Part shown: positions 1-10,387 of the stretch, piece by piece
How positions within the stretch are numbered: position 1 is the stretch's first letter
Layout: each line of letters starts with the position of its first letter
Source of the DNA: Timema cristinae
Lineage: Eukaryota > Arthropoda > Insecta > Phasmatodea > Timematidae
NCBI GenBank assembly: GCA_039000515.1
Contig: JBCFYV010000219.1
Span: 1-64,000, forward strand
DNA: 64,000 nt
Direction of reading: 5' to 3'
The notes under the pieces: generated by a model
Databases searched by the model: none
The model's input: only the letters and a program-made list of their open reading frames with translations
Told to the model about the DNA's origin: nothing
Translations under genes and position numbers: made by a program

Positions 1-1120
1 ATTCTAATTTCAGTAGAAACATACAGAGATTTACAAGCGCCATAAAGATACTGCAGAGACGACACACAGCAATTCAACACATAATCTCTCTGTGCAGCAG
101 TTAGAAAATGCAAAATACATTGAAGAGGCACACAATAGTGACTACCAAAGGTAAGTGTTTGTTTATAATGGATTTATATGAACTCTTTACCCAACACATA
201 AAATATGGTGGGAAACTAAAATACTTTATTTTTTCACAGTCTAGGCAAAAGCCTCATGTCTTGAAGAGAAAACAAAGCCTGCATAATTTAATAAACAACT
301 TTTTACTGTAATTTACATAAATATTTTAGGAGTAAATTAAATTTATATTTAACAAACATTGACAAAATTTTTATTTGTAATTCACAACTCTACCAACAAA
401 TACTTTTAACTTCCTAAAATATGATTATGTTCTATGGTAACGTAACATTACTAATTAGAGTAACAACATTTCTATTTTTTATTTATTCTTACTCGAATTC
501 AGAGAAAAAACAACCACTAACTAAATTGATAGATAATTACATAAAAAACAACATATTAATAATTTAAGCTGGTTTATTAAACAGTAGCTGTGAAGATAGG
601 AAACTTGTGGGTTTCACACTTTTAATTTTCCATATTGTAATGATGTGACTGTTCGTTATTTGTTTGTACTCTTCAAATTAAAAGTTGTGTGCACACCCAT
701 GGAGGATGAGGCAAAACATGAAAGTCTTATGAAATTCAGGATAAACCTTTGCATAGTATGTAGAGATCAATTCCTCCAAGCATGCTTATTTTGGCATAAT
801 GTTCTATAAGCTACGTGAATCTGCTTCTGGGTATTGCACCAGTTTTAAAATATATACAGGTCAGGATTTTGTCTGAGGCAGTAACTTTTCTGCTAGTGAA
901 TGTGTGTGTTGAAGCCCAGAAAGATTTTCTTTGACAAGGGTTATACATAGTATCTGGATAATTGGTATTCTTCATCGAGACTCTTCATGGAACTGAAAAG
1001 AAGGAAGACAAATGTTGTAGGAACACAAGAGGAAACCGAAAAAATTTGGCCAAAAATAAATTGACTCCAGGCCAGCTGGATAAAAGATTTAGCCATGGTT
1101 TACTTGCTCTGAAATTGCAT
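1..1120. other. AT-rich non-coding stretch
   Basis: No convincing gene, repeat or RNA structure. The short ORFs here lack recognisable motifs. The stretch lies downstream of the EME1 stop codon, so it is intergenic or decayed transposon DNA next to the piggyBac remnant that follows. Confidence 0.5.
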
Positions 1121-1239
1121 AATTGAAAGGATGTATACATTTTTATCATCCAAGCATAAAAATGCCGATAAGATCGATAGGGAAAAATGAGACCGAAATG
1201 GAAATCAAGACTTGGTCTGACATCACAAGAAAACATCCT

Positions 1240-1702
1240 AAAGATAGAATACATCAAAGAAATGGGTGGCATAGATTGTCAAGATTAAGTTCTGGTGTGC
1301 TTTCCAATAATGATGAAATTTGTGAAAGGATACAGGAAGGTATTTTTTTATTTGATGTATATTGCTATTTTCAACTCTTATGTTGCATGTACAAAAGCTC
1401 TTTAGGAAAATGGGAGGAAATAAAAAATAAAGAGCATTTCTGAATAGAAAGTGGACTTGGTAGACCAAGTACTAGAATCCGTTACATTACCAGAGTATAA
1501 CCGATGTGGCCGACCTTCTCAAGGTGAATGCTCCCTGCATTTACAATCAAAAGCCTGGGAACATTTCCCAAGACACATTCCAGCCCAAGAAAAGAGAAGT
1601 GAAACATCTTGGGAATGTGATCCATGTCTCGTGGCGGTTCATGTTCCAAAGTGCTTCAAGAGGTACCACACTATCTCAAATTATGAAAAGGTAAGATTGT
1701 AA
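1240..1702 (+). pseudogene. piggyBac transposase C-terminal remnant
   Basis: Reading across frames gives the piggyBac landmark MGGIDCQD (about 1261-1285), then a stretch like KVFFYLMYIAIFNSYV (about 1335-1387) that matches the usual segment after the GGxD motif. A second DLVDQ lies at about 1454, then HFPRHIPAQEKR and a Cys-rich tail WECDPC...PKCFKRYHT ending near 1670, as in the C-terminal zinc-binding domain of piggyBac transposases. The pieces are in several frames with stops, so the gene is dead. Upstream bases from about 1123 may belong to it but are not recognisable. Seen: motifs. Known: family order GGxD then Cys-rich tail. No terminal repeats or TTAA ends were identified. Confidence 0.7.
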
Positions 1703-1899
1703 AGCAATACCCATCAACAATGTCAGATTTATTCTTTAGTTTTATATCGGGTGTATTTCTTACCTATAACAACCTAAAGCCTTGAAACTACTTTTACCAC
1801 TACCAGAAGAGATAGTAACATACTGCAGGTGGCAGAGGTAAAGTTCCTTAGGACAATGGTTCAAAAAAACAAGAACAAATAAGATATTAAATGAAAAGA

Positions 1900-2215
1900 T
1901 CTGTATAGAGATCCATATTAAACAACCAATATGTGAAACCATAGCTGCCGCAAGGTTTAAATGTTTTGGACATGTAAAGAGGATGGATTCAAGAAAAGTA
2001 GCAAGAGAATGGTTGGAAAACAATCTGGACATAAAGGAGGTTGACCAAGGAAAAGATGGATTGTTCAAGTGAAGCAAGACCTGGAATGGAGAGGTGTGGT
2101 TTGGCACCATGTTCTTGGGGAAGAAATGTACAGGATAGACAGAGATGCAGAGTGCTCTTACACCACACTCAGGCGACTGGAGACAGTTGATGATGATCAT
2201 AAAGCAATAGAAGTT
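1900..2215 (+). pseudogene. 3' remnant of a non-LTR reverse transcriptase
   Basis: Translation gives the typical end of a LINE reverse transcriptase: a FGHVKRMDSRKVARE motif, then a broken WKVKQDLEWRGV-like helix and a region like EEMYRIDRDAEC. The fragment ends in short TGATGATGATC repeats at about 2188-2200, as RTE-like elements often do. Internal stops and a frameshift near 2068 show that it is inactive. The C-terminal pattern is shared by several LINE clades, so the clade is uncertain. Confidence 0.55.
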
Positions 2216-2229
2216 TATTCGGTATGACA

Positions 2230-2834
2230 AGTGTGGTTGGATTTTTTTCTTAACTCATGTATGTATATATTTTCCTTTTTCAGGGTTCTTCAACATAAAT
2301 CTATTTGGTGATGAGGGTGAAAACATTACATTTTAAACTATATTATACTTCTGTTATTTTAAAATACCTTTAAATGCTTTAAAATAATAAAATTAATTCT
2401 GTTAATAAATATATATATTTTTAAAATCACTAATTCCAAATAATATAATATATTTTTTAACTATTTGTATTAACATCCTGGCTATTATAACTCAATATAC
2501 TTGTCTTTAATTTAGCACTGTATATTAATTTACATTTTCCAAGTTCTACCTGCTATGCTTGATGAAATACATAGCTTTGAATTTAACCCTGCAGAATGTA
2601 TAAAGAGTGTTTACTTTTAAATAGGGTTTTCTGGACATGCACAGTATGAAATAAATTGATCCAAGGGCTTAACTCGACAAAATTCATTTTGGGGTTGAAC
2701 TAATTGTGATAGATACAGTAGTATTTTGTAACTAGCTACGACAATACAAGCTAGTATTACTGGAAAAACAAGGCCACAAACCGCTGTTTATTGCAAATGA
2801 GGTCAACCTAAAGGTTTCATATTATTTATGTGAC
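2230..2834. other. AT-rich spacer downstream of EME1
   Basis: About 600 bases of AT-rich DNA with no recognised gene or repeat. It lies just past the predicted EME1 poly(A) signals on the minus strand. Confidence 0.4.
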
Positions 2835-2967
2835 TTTATTTTAAAATGCAAAAATTTTTATTTAACAAACAATTGTTTGAATAATAGTTATTTACAATAT
2901 TACAGTCATCATTTCAAATCTTGTACAATAATGATTTCCTCAATTGCAGATGAGCTCAACTTCCTAT
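2835..2967 (-). promoter_or_regulatory. EME1: EME1 3' UTR and poly(A) signals
   Basis: Beyond the EME1 stop, the minus strand carries AATAAA at 2862-2857 and again at 2840-2835, about 105 and 130 bases after the stop codon. Either could be the cleavage signal. The spacing is normal for an animal gene and supports the terminal-exon call. Confidence 0.55.
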
Positions 2968-3084
2968 TCATTCTTGCGAAAGTAGAGCTTCTCCATCTTT
3001 TGTTGTAAAAAACAAGTGCACTTTTTTACTCAGCTCTTGGCCAACTCGACGAACTGAAGTTAAAGGGCCGAGACCTCGACGAAT
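2968..3084 (-). CDS. EME1: EME1 terminal coding exon (helix-hairpin-helix end)
   Basis: Last exon of the EME1 gene: 38 codons plus TGA, beginning IRRGLGPLTSVRRVGQELSK and ending near LLSQE. EME1 is the non-catalytic partner of MUS81; the complex cuts 3' flaps, replication forks and nicked Holliday junctions in the nucleus. The RRVG-ELSKK block matches the conserved end of EME1 proteins, in the C-terminal tandem helix-hairpin-helix that binds DNA. The acceptor is GTTTAG at 3090-3085, phase 0, matching the phase-0 donor of the exon at 7716-7660. Poly(A) signals follow. Assigned from memory of the family; the ordered, in-phase companion exons make it strong. Confidence 0.88.
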   Translation of the reverse strand: MRRGLGPLTSVRRVGQELSKKVHLFFTTKDGEALLSQE

Positions 3085-3185
3085 CTAAACAGCAAAATTT
3101 GACTTTTAAACATATTGAAAAATGCATAAAAAGTAATATTGATTATAAAAATTAAAACTCTGTGTGTGTGTGTAGAAGAAATGAA

Positions 3186-3264
3186 GAGAGAAGTGTGTTA
3201 GTTAAATTAGCCCTAGAAAGGAACGAGAAGTGTGTTAGTTAAATTAGCCCTAGAAAGGAACAAG
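3186..3264. repeat. Tandem duplication of a ~37-bp unit
   Basis: A unit of about 37 bases starting GAGAAGTGTGTTAGTTAAAT and ending AGAAAGGAAC is present twice, head to tail, in the last EME1 intron. The two copies are nearly identical, so the duplication is recent. Confidence 0.85.
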
Positions 3265-3479
3265 TTGCCTTCCTTCAAAATCACTTTAAATTACTGTACA
3301 GTGTTTCTAAACTGTATAATATATTTCCAAGCCATCAGGCATTTTATTATCATTGTGATCATATTTACTTTTCCTGATTTGTCCACTTTTGTAGCCGTAT
3401 TTTAATCTCTATTTTACAAGTTTCCTTATTACTTGATAAAATAATGTCCAACAAACATTACAAGATTGTTATTATCAAC

Positions 3480-5035
3480 CTAACGTTACCACACCAATAT
3501 TGGATGGATCAAATTCTGCTGCATTCATTTAAACTTCCCTCACTCAATAGCCATATCAATTGTCTGCAAGTTTGCCTTAATTTAGGAGTCATTGCTAAAA
3601 GTCTCAGACTTAAATATCCCATTACAGCCATTCCTACTAATATCAGGCCACACTTTGAAGAGATCAACTAACTTCATGCTATGGAATTTACTGCTGAGTT
3701 GTTCAAACAATACCAACAAGAAGCCTTATATAAATCAATTTAACTCGGCTACTTTTTCAAAATTCTTATCCTTACCCCCTCCCCACACATTTGATGGAAC
3801 CCAACAACATTATCTTAAATAAAGCCATGACAGCTCTTGCCATAAATACTCAGAAACATTTAGAAAAATGATCCAAGCTTTGTGTCCACAATGTTAGGAC
3901 TAACTTTTTAACAGGACCTCTACTTTCTAGACCTACACACCTATGAGAGTCCCCCTCATCACCAACAGACCTTCCTTAGCCACCATTTTGAATCTACCCA
4001 CACCTATTAAAATAGGTCTATTTACTTATATTATTTCTAATGCCACAACAATCCACTCTGAACTTTCACTTCAGGAACCTGATGTGGGAAAAGGGACCAA
4101 TGTCCAAACCATCAGCAGAAACTGTATCTGTGACAAACCTATCCAGTAAACTTTCTAAAGCTGAAACAAGTGTAATGGCCAAGGAAATGTTATTTTCACC
4201 CAACACAAATTTTGACCACCTTGCTTTGGTACAAGATGCATTAATTAACCTATGCATGTACCTTTAGACTCAAATTCCCCTTCAAAAACATCCCCCCTGC
4301 CTCTGACCATGAGAAAGCAATTGATTCACCTCTCACCAGATTTAGGCCTCCCTTTGACTGGAATCCTCCACCTCTGCCTACAGACCATCCTCTCGAGAAA
4401 TACATCACCTATTTTATAAATCTAACATATCTGATCCACACTTCCCCGGCACTATGACAAACACCAAGAAACTAAATTTCAATCAACATTATTATTATTA
4501 TTATTATTATTATTATCATCACCGCGTCTTACTAACCGTTCAGGTTGTACACACTTATGCTAATGTGTAATGGCAGGGTGATTGTGAGATGAAATGGAGG
4601 ACCTACAGTTTAACCTGGAACCCAAACCATGGTGGAAGCCTGGCATTCCCCACATTCACAAGTTGTGATTAATACACTTCTTGTGAGAGGTGAAGGAAGG
4701 GTTTGGTAATCAGATAAATCGGTGCCGGAACCAAGAATTGAACCCCGGATCCCCAACACAGAAGTCCGACACCTTTCCCCTAGACCACCAGGTCACCTTT
4801 AATAAACAGTAATCAATCAAATCCCTTTATGCCAACAAGGATATAATCGTTCTGCCTGCCGATAAGGGATCCATTTCAGTTGTTCTTAACTGCTCGGACT
4901 AAATTGCTGAAGCAATAACCCAGCTTTCAGACCAGTCTACCTGTAGCTCCTCCAAAAAGAACCCACAAAAGACTACAACAACACAGAAATTAACTTCTAT
5001 ATGCACAAAGGGGTCATTTACAACCCCTTGTTTAT
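3480..5035 (+). pseudogene. Penelope-like element RT fragment, split by a SINE
   Basis: The upstream part reads INCLQVCLNLGVIAKSLR, like the N-terminal region of Penelope-like elements (PLEs). After the SINE, at about 4845-4895, it reads DIIVLPADKGSISVV, the hallmark start of the PLE reverse transcriptase domain, then a region like IAEAITQLSDQST. A weak match such as IPFLGVDIN near 5305-5335 may extend it. Stops and frame changes are common, and no catalytic YxDD was found, so it is an old truncated copy. It is antisense to EME1. Confidence 0.65.
4488..4797 (-). mobile_element. tRNA-Glu-like SINE, full length
   Basis: Read on the minus strand it starts GGTGACCTGGTGGTCTAGGG, close to the start of tRNA-Glu (A box), followed by a B box GGGGTTCAATTC. 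A body follows with CAAACCCTTCCTTCACCTC and GGGAATGCCAGGC, then TAAGACGCGGTG and an (ATT/AAT)n tail. Three other copies of this family occur in the window (35.5, 46.8 and 54.4 kb). It sits inside a Penelope remnant; a short AATCAA repeat on both sides may be the target duplication. Confidence 0.85.
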
Positions 5036-5039
5036 TTTA

Positions 5040-5488
5040 ATTCTTAATAAAAATGGAATATTTGAACAGGTAATATTTGTTTATAATTCTAGGAGTGGTA
5101 CCACTATTGATTAACTCTATAGTGCTGCTTTAGGTGGTACTTTATAGAACTCATTCTCAAACAAACATGTCATCCATCTTTTACAAAAGATATTGACTTG
5201 GTGGAATAAAATGTATTTGTTTGAATTCAATATATAGTTTGAAATGTTTATACATAAATATGGTTAGGAATGTTGTTTACTAATGCAGTTATAACTAATC
5301 CATTAGATACCAATATCCCATTTTTGGGCGTTGATATAAATGTTTAGCATAATTTTATTTTATGATCAAATTTTTCCAAACTTGGTAATTATATCTATCT
5401 ATATTAGTTTAACTTTTAGAAGATGATTTGGATGTCTACACTAGAGAAATTACTGTTTTTGCAGAGTCTTCAGAGTTTAATATTCTAT
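5040..5488. other. AT-rich stretch, possible decayed Penelope tail
   Basis: Apart from a weak Penelope-like match near 5305-5335, nothing is recognised. It separates the Penelope fragment from the palindromic MITE. Confidence 0.3.
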
Positions 5489-5881
5489 CTTAAGGTGGAG
5501 TGCTAGTGAGCGTGAGTTTAAAGCATTAATTTTGCAGTTTTATAGCAGAAACATTTTTTGGCCAAAATAAATCAATTATTTCTTCTATAGAATCATAGAG
5601 TTTAGTTTTCTGCACATGCTAATCTCAACAGTTGTCTAATATCTGTCATGAGCATGGCAGCATTTGGTGACAAACTTTTTAAATAAAGAGAAAAGTTTGT
5701 CATCAAATGTCGCCATGCTCATGACAGATATTAGACAACTGTTGAGATAAGCAAGTGCATAAAACAAACTCTATATTTATATAGAAGAAATATTTGATTT
5801 ATTTTGGCCAAAAGATGTTTGTGCTATAAAAACTGCAAAAATACTGCCCTAAACTCACGCTCACTAGCACTCCACCTTAAG
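5489..5881. mobile_element. Palindromic MITE with TTAA ends
   Basis: The two halves (about 5489-5690 and 5697-5881) are inverted repeats meeting in a short AT spacer, e.g. GGTGGAGTGCTAGTGAGCGT at the left and its complement at the right. The ends are CTTAAGGTGG and CCACCTTAAG, so the element is bounded by TTAA (5490-5493 and 5877-5880). TTAA duplications are typical of piggyBac, but TTAA could also be part of the inverted repeat. No coding capacity. Confidence 0.8.
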
Positions 5882-6129
5882 AGAAGCATCCAATTGAAAC
5901 AAGTGAACCACCAGAATATATACAAAAAATACTCAACTCAATCTGTCGAAAAAATTTAGGCTGTCGCTAGCTCATTAAAGTACATAGCATCTATTGGTGT
6001 ACAAAGTATTGTTTTAGTAGCTCTGTGGAAGATGTGTATTTCAAAGTATTATTTTACAGCAACATCATTGAAAGATAATCATCACTTAAGAGGAAGACCA
6101 CTGTGGAAGTATTTTTAAGAATGGTGTCT

Positions 6130-6930
6130 GATGATATTGTACAATCTATCAGTGAACAATAAATAACATAGAGAGTATAAAAAAAAAGATCAACATTTCG
6201 AGCTTGAACAAACTTCTTTGAATATTTTCTTTGGAATTTTAATTTTGAGTGGCCACCATACATTGCCACAAGAAAAAATTAATTGGGAGCAACCACCTGA
6301 TGTTGGAGTACCCAAAGTTCAAAAAACTATGGCAAGAAATCACTTCAAGGAGATAAAAAAAAAGTATTTACACTTGGACGATAATGCTACTACCAAGAAG
6401 AATGACAAGATGTACAAAGTAGTCAGCCTAATTCAATTGGATAAATGCTAATTTCCAGAAATTTGTTTTTTTTAGCTCATATCTATCATTAGATGAAATG
6501 GTGGTTTGTTATTATAGTTTTAATTCTTCTAAAATGATTATGCATGGAAAACCTATCAGATTTGGGCACAAAGATTGGTGCTTGTGCAGTTAAATGGCGA
6601 CTTGCACAATTTCATTCCTTACACAGGGAAAAACATAAATGAGGATGGGTGATTGGGTTCTAGAGTGATTTAGAGATTTATTTCAATTATAAAAGAACCA
6701 GAATATCATGAGCTATCCTTTGAAAACTTTTTAGTAGCTACAATAACATGGTGTTACTAAAGAACAAAAAACTAAAAGCAACTGGCACCATTCACAAGAA
6801 TTGAACCAAGCTGTGTTCTGTTATTGGAACTAAGATAATGGAGAAGAATAAAGGAAAAAACTATTCAGACTACTGATTTGAAGCCAAATTTGATAAGAGT
6901 AAGAGTGTGGACCTTTTAGATACACACATT
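6130..6930 (+). pseudogene. piggyBac transposase remnant (N-terminal and catalytic region)
   Basis: Begins with a broken helix like SDDIVQSISEQ, then a clear piggyBac block: IFFGILILSGHHTLPQEK, then CGVP-like DVGVPKVQKTMARNHFKEI and LHLDDN (about 6218-6430). Further on, in other frames, LSLDEMVV (about 6492-6515) contains the first catalytic Asp region, MHGKPIRFGHKDW follows, and fragments near 6715-6870 match the segment before the second catalytic Asp. Frameshifts and stops make it dead. It stops near a tRNA-like sequence at 6937. No GGxD or Cys-rich tail follows. Confidence 0.78.
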
Positions 6931-6936
6931 TCCCTT

Positions 6937-7007
6937 TACTGCATAGCTCAGTAGTAAGAGCATTGGCGTACTATGCCAATGCTCCTGGGTTTGATTCCCA
7001 TATCTAG
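6937..7007 (+). other. tRNA-like sequence, probably a pseudogene or SINE head
   Basis: Contains an A-box-like TAGCTCAGTAGTAAGAGC and a B-box GGGTTTGATTCCC at tRNA spacing, and a perfect 7-bp stem CATTGGC/GCCAATG at the anticodon arm. However, the first and last seven bases do not pair, so no acceptor stem forms, and the 7-base loop GTACTAT is unusual. It is not a functional tRNA as read; it may be a decayed tRNA or SINE head. Confidence 0.5.
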
Positions 7008-7014
7008 GTGTATT

Positions 7015-7655
7015 TTTTCAATTTAAGGAATATGATATTTAAATCTGGCTATAGCTGTAACTGACAAATATAATAGATTGAAAAAACCAAATTGTAATGG
7101 TTTCTTTTATGTGTTTCTATCCCTCTCTCATAAAACCACCCTTTGAATTGTATAAATATTGTAAAATACCTTTTTGTAGAGTAATTTATTTTATTCTTTG
7201 GTTTTGTTTGTTTTGATTTAGCAATCAAGATTAGTTTATTAATTTTCTTTGTGAGTTTCCTGCCATTTTCTAAGGGTTGGAAGGTGTAAAAGAGGAGGGA
7301 AGGTAATTTTCATTGTTAGTAAGTGACAAGTGATCAGTACTGATGTGATATGTATGTACTAATATGAATAGATGAACCCATCCAAATGATTGTTGATTAT
7401 GGTAGCCTGAGTTATCACACACCTCATAGTAACTTATTTTTTATGAGAAATAGTGCATTCATTCTCGTGCTAGCCTTATACCATGTAAGGTATGCCTTGG
7501 TGTTAGTAAATCCTTGTGTTAGAAAAGGTAAGCTACTCAAATTTTAGCTATACAAACTCTTCCTTTTAATTTTCAGCATTGACATATCTTTCGATGACTT
7601 AAATAATAAAATGGAACTTGAATTACATTTAAAGCTACAGTGCAATTCTGGAAAC
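7015..7655. other. AT-rich intron sequence
   Basis: No gene, palindrome or element recognised. A plus-strand exon-like stretch at 7578-7660 is an effect of the EME1 exon splice sites on the other strand and was rejected. Confidence 0.4.
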
Positions 7656-7659
7656 TTAC

Positions 7660-7716
7660 AGGTATGTCTTGTAAAAGAAGTTCAGCATTCTTTTGTGAAG
7701 AGCAACCATTGTATGC
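7660..7716 (-). CDS. EME1: EME1 57-nt micro-exon
   Basis: A 19-codon exon reading AYNGCSSQKNAELLLQDIP on the minus strand. It fills exactly the gap between the exon at 21486-21288, which ends ...CPQALIQ, and the terminal exon, which begins IRRG. EME1 proteins have an AYxxC...LLxDI segment at this place. The acceptor is TTACAG and the donor GTAAGT, both strong, and both ends are phase 0. The codons lie in the C-terminal helix-hairpin-helix region. It is too short for ordinary ORF scans and was found by searching for the missing segment. Confidence 0.88.
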
Positions 7717-7997
7717 CTGTAACATAAATACGCAGTATATTTATAAGAGTGCATGACATTTTTCATAACTATTGTTAACACTGGGAAAATGTGGCAATAG
7801 GATTTCCTTAAAGAATTCTTCAAAGTAAAAAATGTAACATCACACTTTCTTGAATCTCTTGTCTGTTTAAGGAACCAATTATATTTTTGAATGTCTGTGT
7901 TGGGTGTGATAAATGTGTTAAGTCACCAAGTCTTGTAAAATGAGTTTTCCCATACACCAAAACCAGAAAAAATTAGGGATGTGTGTGTGTATATTCC

Positions 7998-8111
7998 ATT
8001 CACGGTACGAATTACTCTCTGAAAGGTCTTTTTTCCTACCAATATCCTACTATATAATAGATTTATGGTAGGGAAAAAGGCCTTTCAGAAGTCAATTCCT
8101 ACCGTGAACAG
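7998..8111. repeat. Small inverted-repeat (MITE-like) element
   Basis: The arm from about 7998 (CACGGTACGAATT...GGTCTTTTTTCCTACC) is repeated inverted to about 8111 (GGTAGGGAAAAAGGCC...TACCGTGAAC), with a loop of roughly 20 bases at 8042-8063. Arms of about 48 bases with a few mismatches. No coding capacity and no clear target duplication. Confidence 0.75.
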
Positions 8112-8848
8112 ACATTAGTGCGTTAAGTCATAATTAAGTTATAATTTATAAATCTGTGAATAATGTGTGAGTTAATCAAAATCAGTGATGTGGCTGTGCA
8201 AAATGTGTTGAGTCAGTTTTTATGTGAAATAACACATTATGCATACTCATATAATAATATTTGTGATGACTTAACACATTTCACAATAATACTAAGAATA
8301 TGAAAGAAACAAAACATGCCCAACAAACTTTACATTTTTTAATAATATGCCACCACTTACAAAGCAGCCAAGTGGCGGCTTTTTATTAAATATTGTTTAT
8401 TGGAATATGAAAGCAAAAGACAGGAGACTGCTATTGACTACCACCTGCAGGTCAACAGCTTATCGCCGTTTTTTTTTTGTCAGTCACAGTCGCTTCAAGC
8501 AATTCAACCTTTTTAATGTTTACAATAAGGTGTGAATAGTGGACATGGAGTATAAAAACTGATAAAGCTATAAATAGTTTTGTTCTTCATTCAGTTCTAT
8601 CCAACCATTTTTATGAAACAGAATTATAAAAAAATAAATTCTAAATCTAAACTTAATCATGTCTTCAAGAAGGAAGAGAATAATATAATTAGCACTAAAA
8701 CAACTGACTGGACAGAATGGCATTGACAGTGATGGTAAGTATTAATATTTTAAACATTTACTTAACAATATATTTAGATATTTTTTGTGTGCAGGGTCTT
8801 AAAACATACATCTTTTTATGCTTGGAACAAATAAGTTGAGCTTATTTA
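8112..8848. other. AT-rich intron sequence
   Basis: Contains several scattered copies of TAACACATTT-like words and a short ORF without recognisable motifs. Nothing else supported. Confidence 0.35.
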
Positions 8849-9984
8849 CAATATTAAAACTAAAGACTTAGATAGTGATTGATAATAAAGATGAATGAGA
8901 AAGAATAGGCTAAAAAGTTAGATTAAAGCAAAGTGATAATTAATGCATTAAAACATTTTAAAATGAGAATCAAAGCATTAAATAAAAACATATACAATAA
9001 TATGAGTCAAAGGGGTAAGCTAATAGAGTGAATTACATATATATGGTTGGCAATATTTAAAAGTAAACCTGCAAGTCAAAAATATAACAAAACAATGGGT
9101 GTAACAAGGTAATAACAATTAAAATGAAAGTTGGATTAATTAAAAATAAATAAACTAAATATAAACAATTTATACAGTTTTAAAAAGAGTGAAATATAAA
9201 GCAGATAAGAGCACAAGTAAAATAATTTCATGAGATATAACGTGATTGAAAAACGTAGTTAAGAGATGGTCATATAATATTAATTGATATAAGTAGAACA
9301 AAGTAGCAGAATAATAAATTAAAAGGTTAAATTTAAATCATTAACACAGAGTGAGATTAAGCAGTTGAAAAAGTTTAAATTGGGTGGTATGATATGCTGA
9401 GAATTGACAATTAATTTAAATAATTGTCAATTTTCAGTATATCATATCACCCAATTTAAACTTTTTCAACTACTTAATCTCACTCTATGTTAATGATTTA
9501 AATTTAACCCTTTAATTTATTATTCTGCTACTTTGTTCTACTTATATCAATTAATATTATATGACCATCTCTTAACTACGTGTCTCAATCACATTATATC
9601 TCATGAAATTATTTTACTTATGCTCTTATCTGCTTTATATTTCACTCTTTTTAAAACTGTATAAATTGTTTATATTTAGTTTATTTATTTTTAATTAATC
9701 CAACTTTCATTTTAATTGTTATTACCTTGTTACACCCATTGTTTTGTTATAATTTTGACTTGCAGTTTTACTTTTAAATATTGCCAACCATATATATGTA
9801 ATTCACACTATTAGCTTACCCCTTTGACTCATATTATTGTTTATGTTTTTATTTAATGCTTTGATTCTCATTTTAAAATGTTTTAATGCATTAATTATCA
9901 CTTTGCTTTGATTTAACTTTTTAGCCTATTCTTTCTCATTCATAATTATTATCAATCACTATCTAAGTCTTTAGTTTTAATATA
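8849..9984. mobile_element. 1.1-kb near-perfect palindrome (foldback element)
   Basis: Left arm about 8849-9412 and right arm about 9419-9984 are inverted copies with only scattered mismatches, joined by a very short centre in AATTAATTTAAATAATT. The outer limits are AATATTAAAACTAAAGACTT at the left and its complement at the right. Almost wholly AT-rich and without a gene. It may be a foldback transposon or a large MITE. If transcribed within the EME1 pre-mRNA it would fold into a hairpin of roughly 560 bp. Confidence 0.88.
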
Positions 9985-10380
9985 TTATACACTCCTTACG
10001 GAAGATTCTTTTAGAATGTTTTCTAAAATGTTATTTACAATAGTAAAATTGAATGAACTATTTTGTTGTACACTAGATTATTGTAATATTGGTTAGCACA
10101 CCATAGATTTTCTTTGTTTTACTGGAAGCTACCATAATATTAAGACTAGTCATGAAACGTTTTTCCAAGCCTTCTTGGTGAACTTTGCTATCTATAAAAT
10201 GCAGAGGGATGTGTAGAGATTTTGTCATTTGAAATAAAGAAGTATTACCAGTAGTCTATATTCCAATTATATTAAATTACTATAACTTTGTTAAGTAAAA
10301 ATAATAAAAAGAACACAACAGACCTATTTACAAAACAGGGATGTATGATATATCTTTTAGGTTCGAGTCCTGTACGGTCT
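9985..10380. other. Sequence between palindrome and transposase-like gene
   Basis: No motif recognised. It may hold the 5' end of the transposase-like gene that begins near 10388, since the adjoining reading frame starts just after GAGTCCTGTACGGTC. Confidence 0.3.
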
Positions 10381-10387
10381 ATTCCTG

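Noticed and set aside
108..311. Small protein gene at the left edge
   Set aside because: No motif, no splice or context support, and composition as in the surrounding AT-rich DNA.
6937..7007. Functional tRNA gene
   Set aside because: The acceptor stem does not pair and the anticodon loop is atypical, so only a tRNA-like remnant is reported.
7578..7660. Plus-strand exon-like ORF between TTTTCAG and GTATGTC
   Set aside because: The minus strand has the EME1 micro-exon at 7660-7716 with better splice sites and exact family fit; the plus-strand frame matches nothing.
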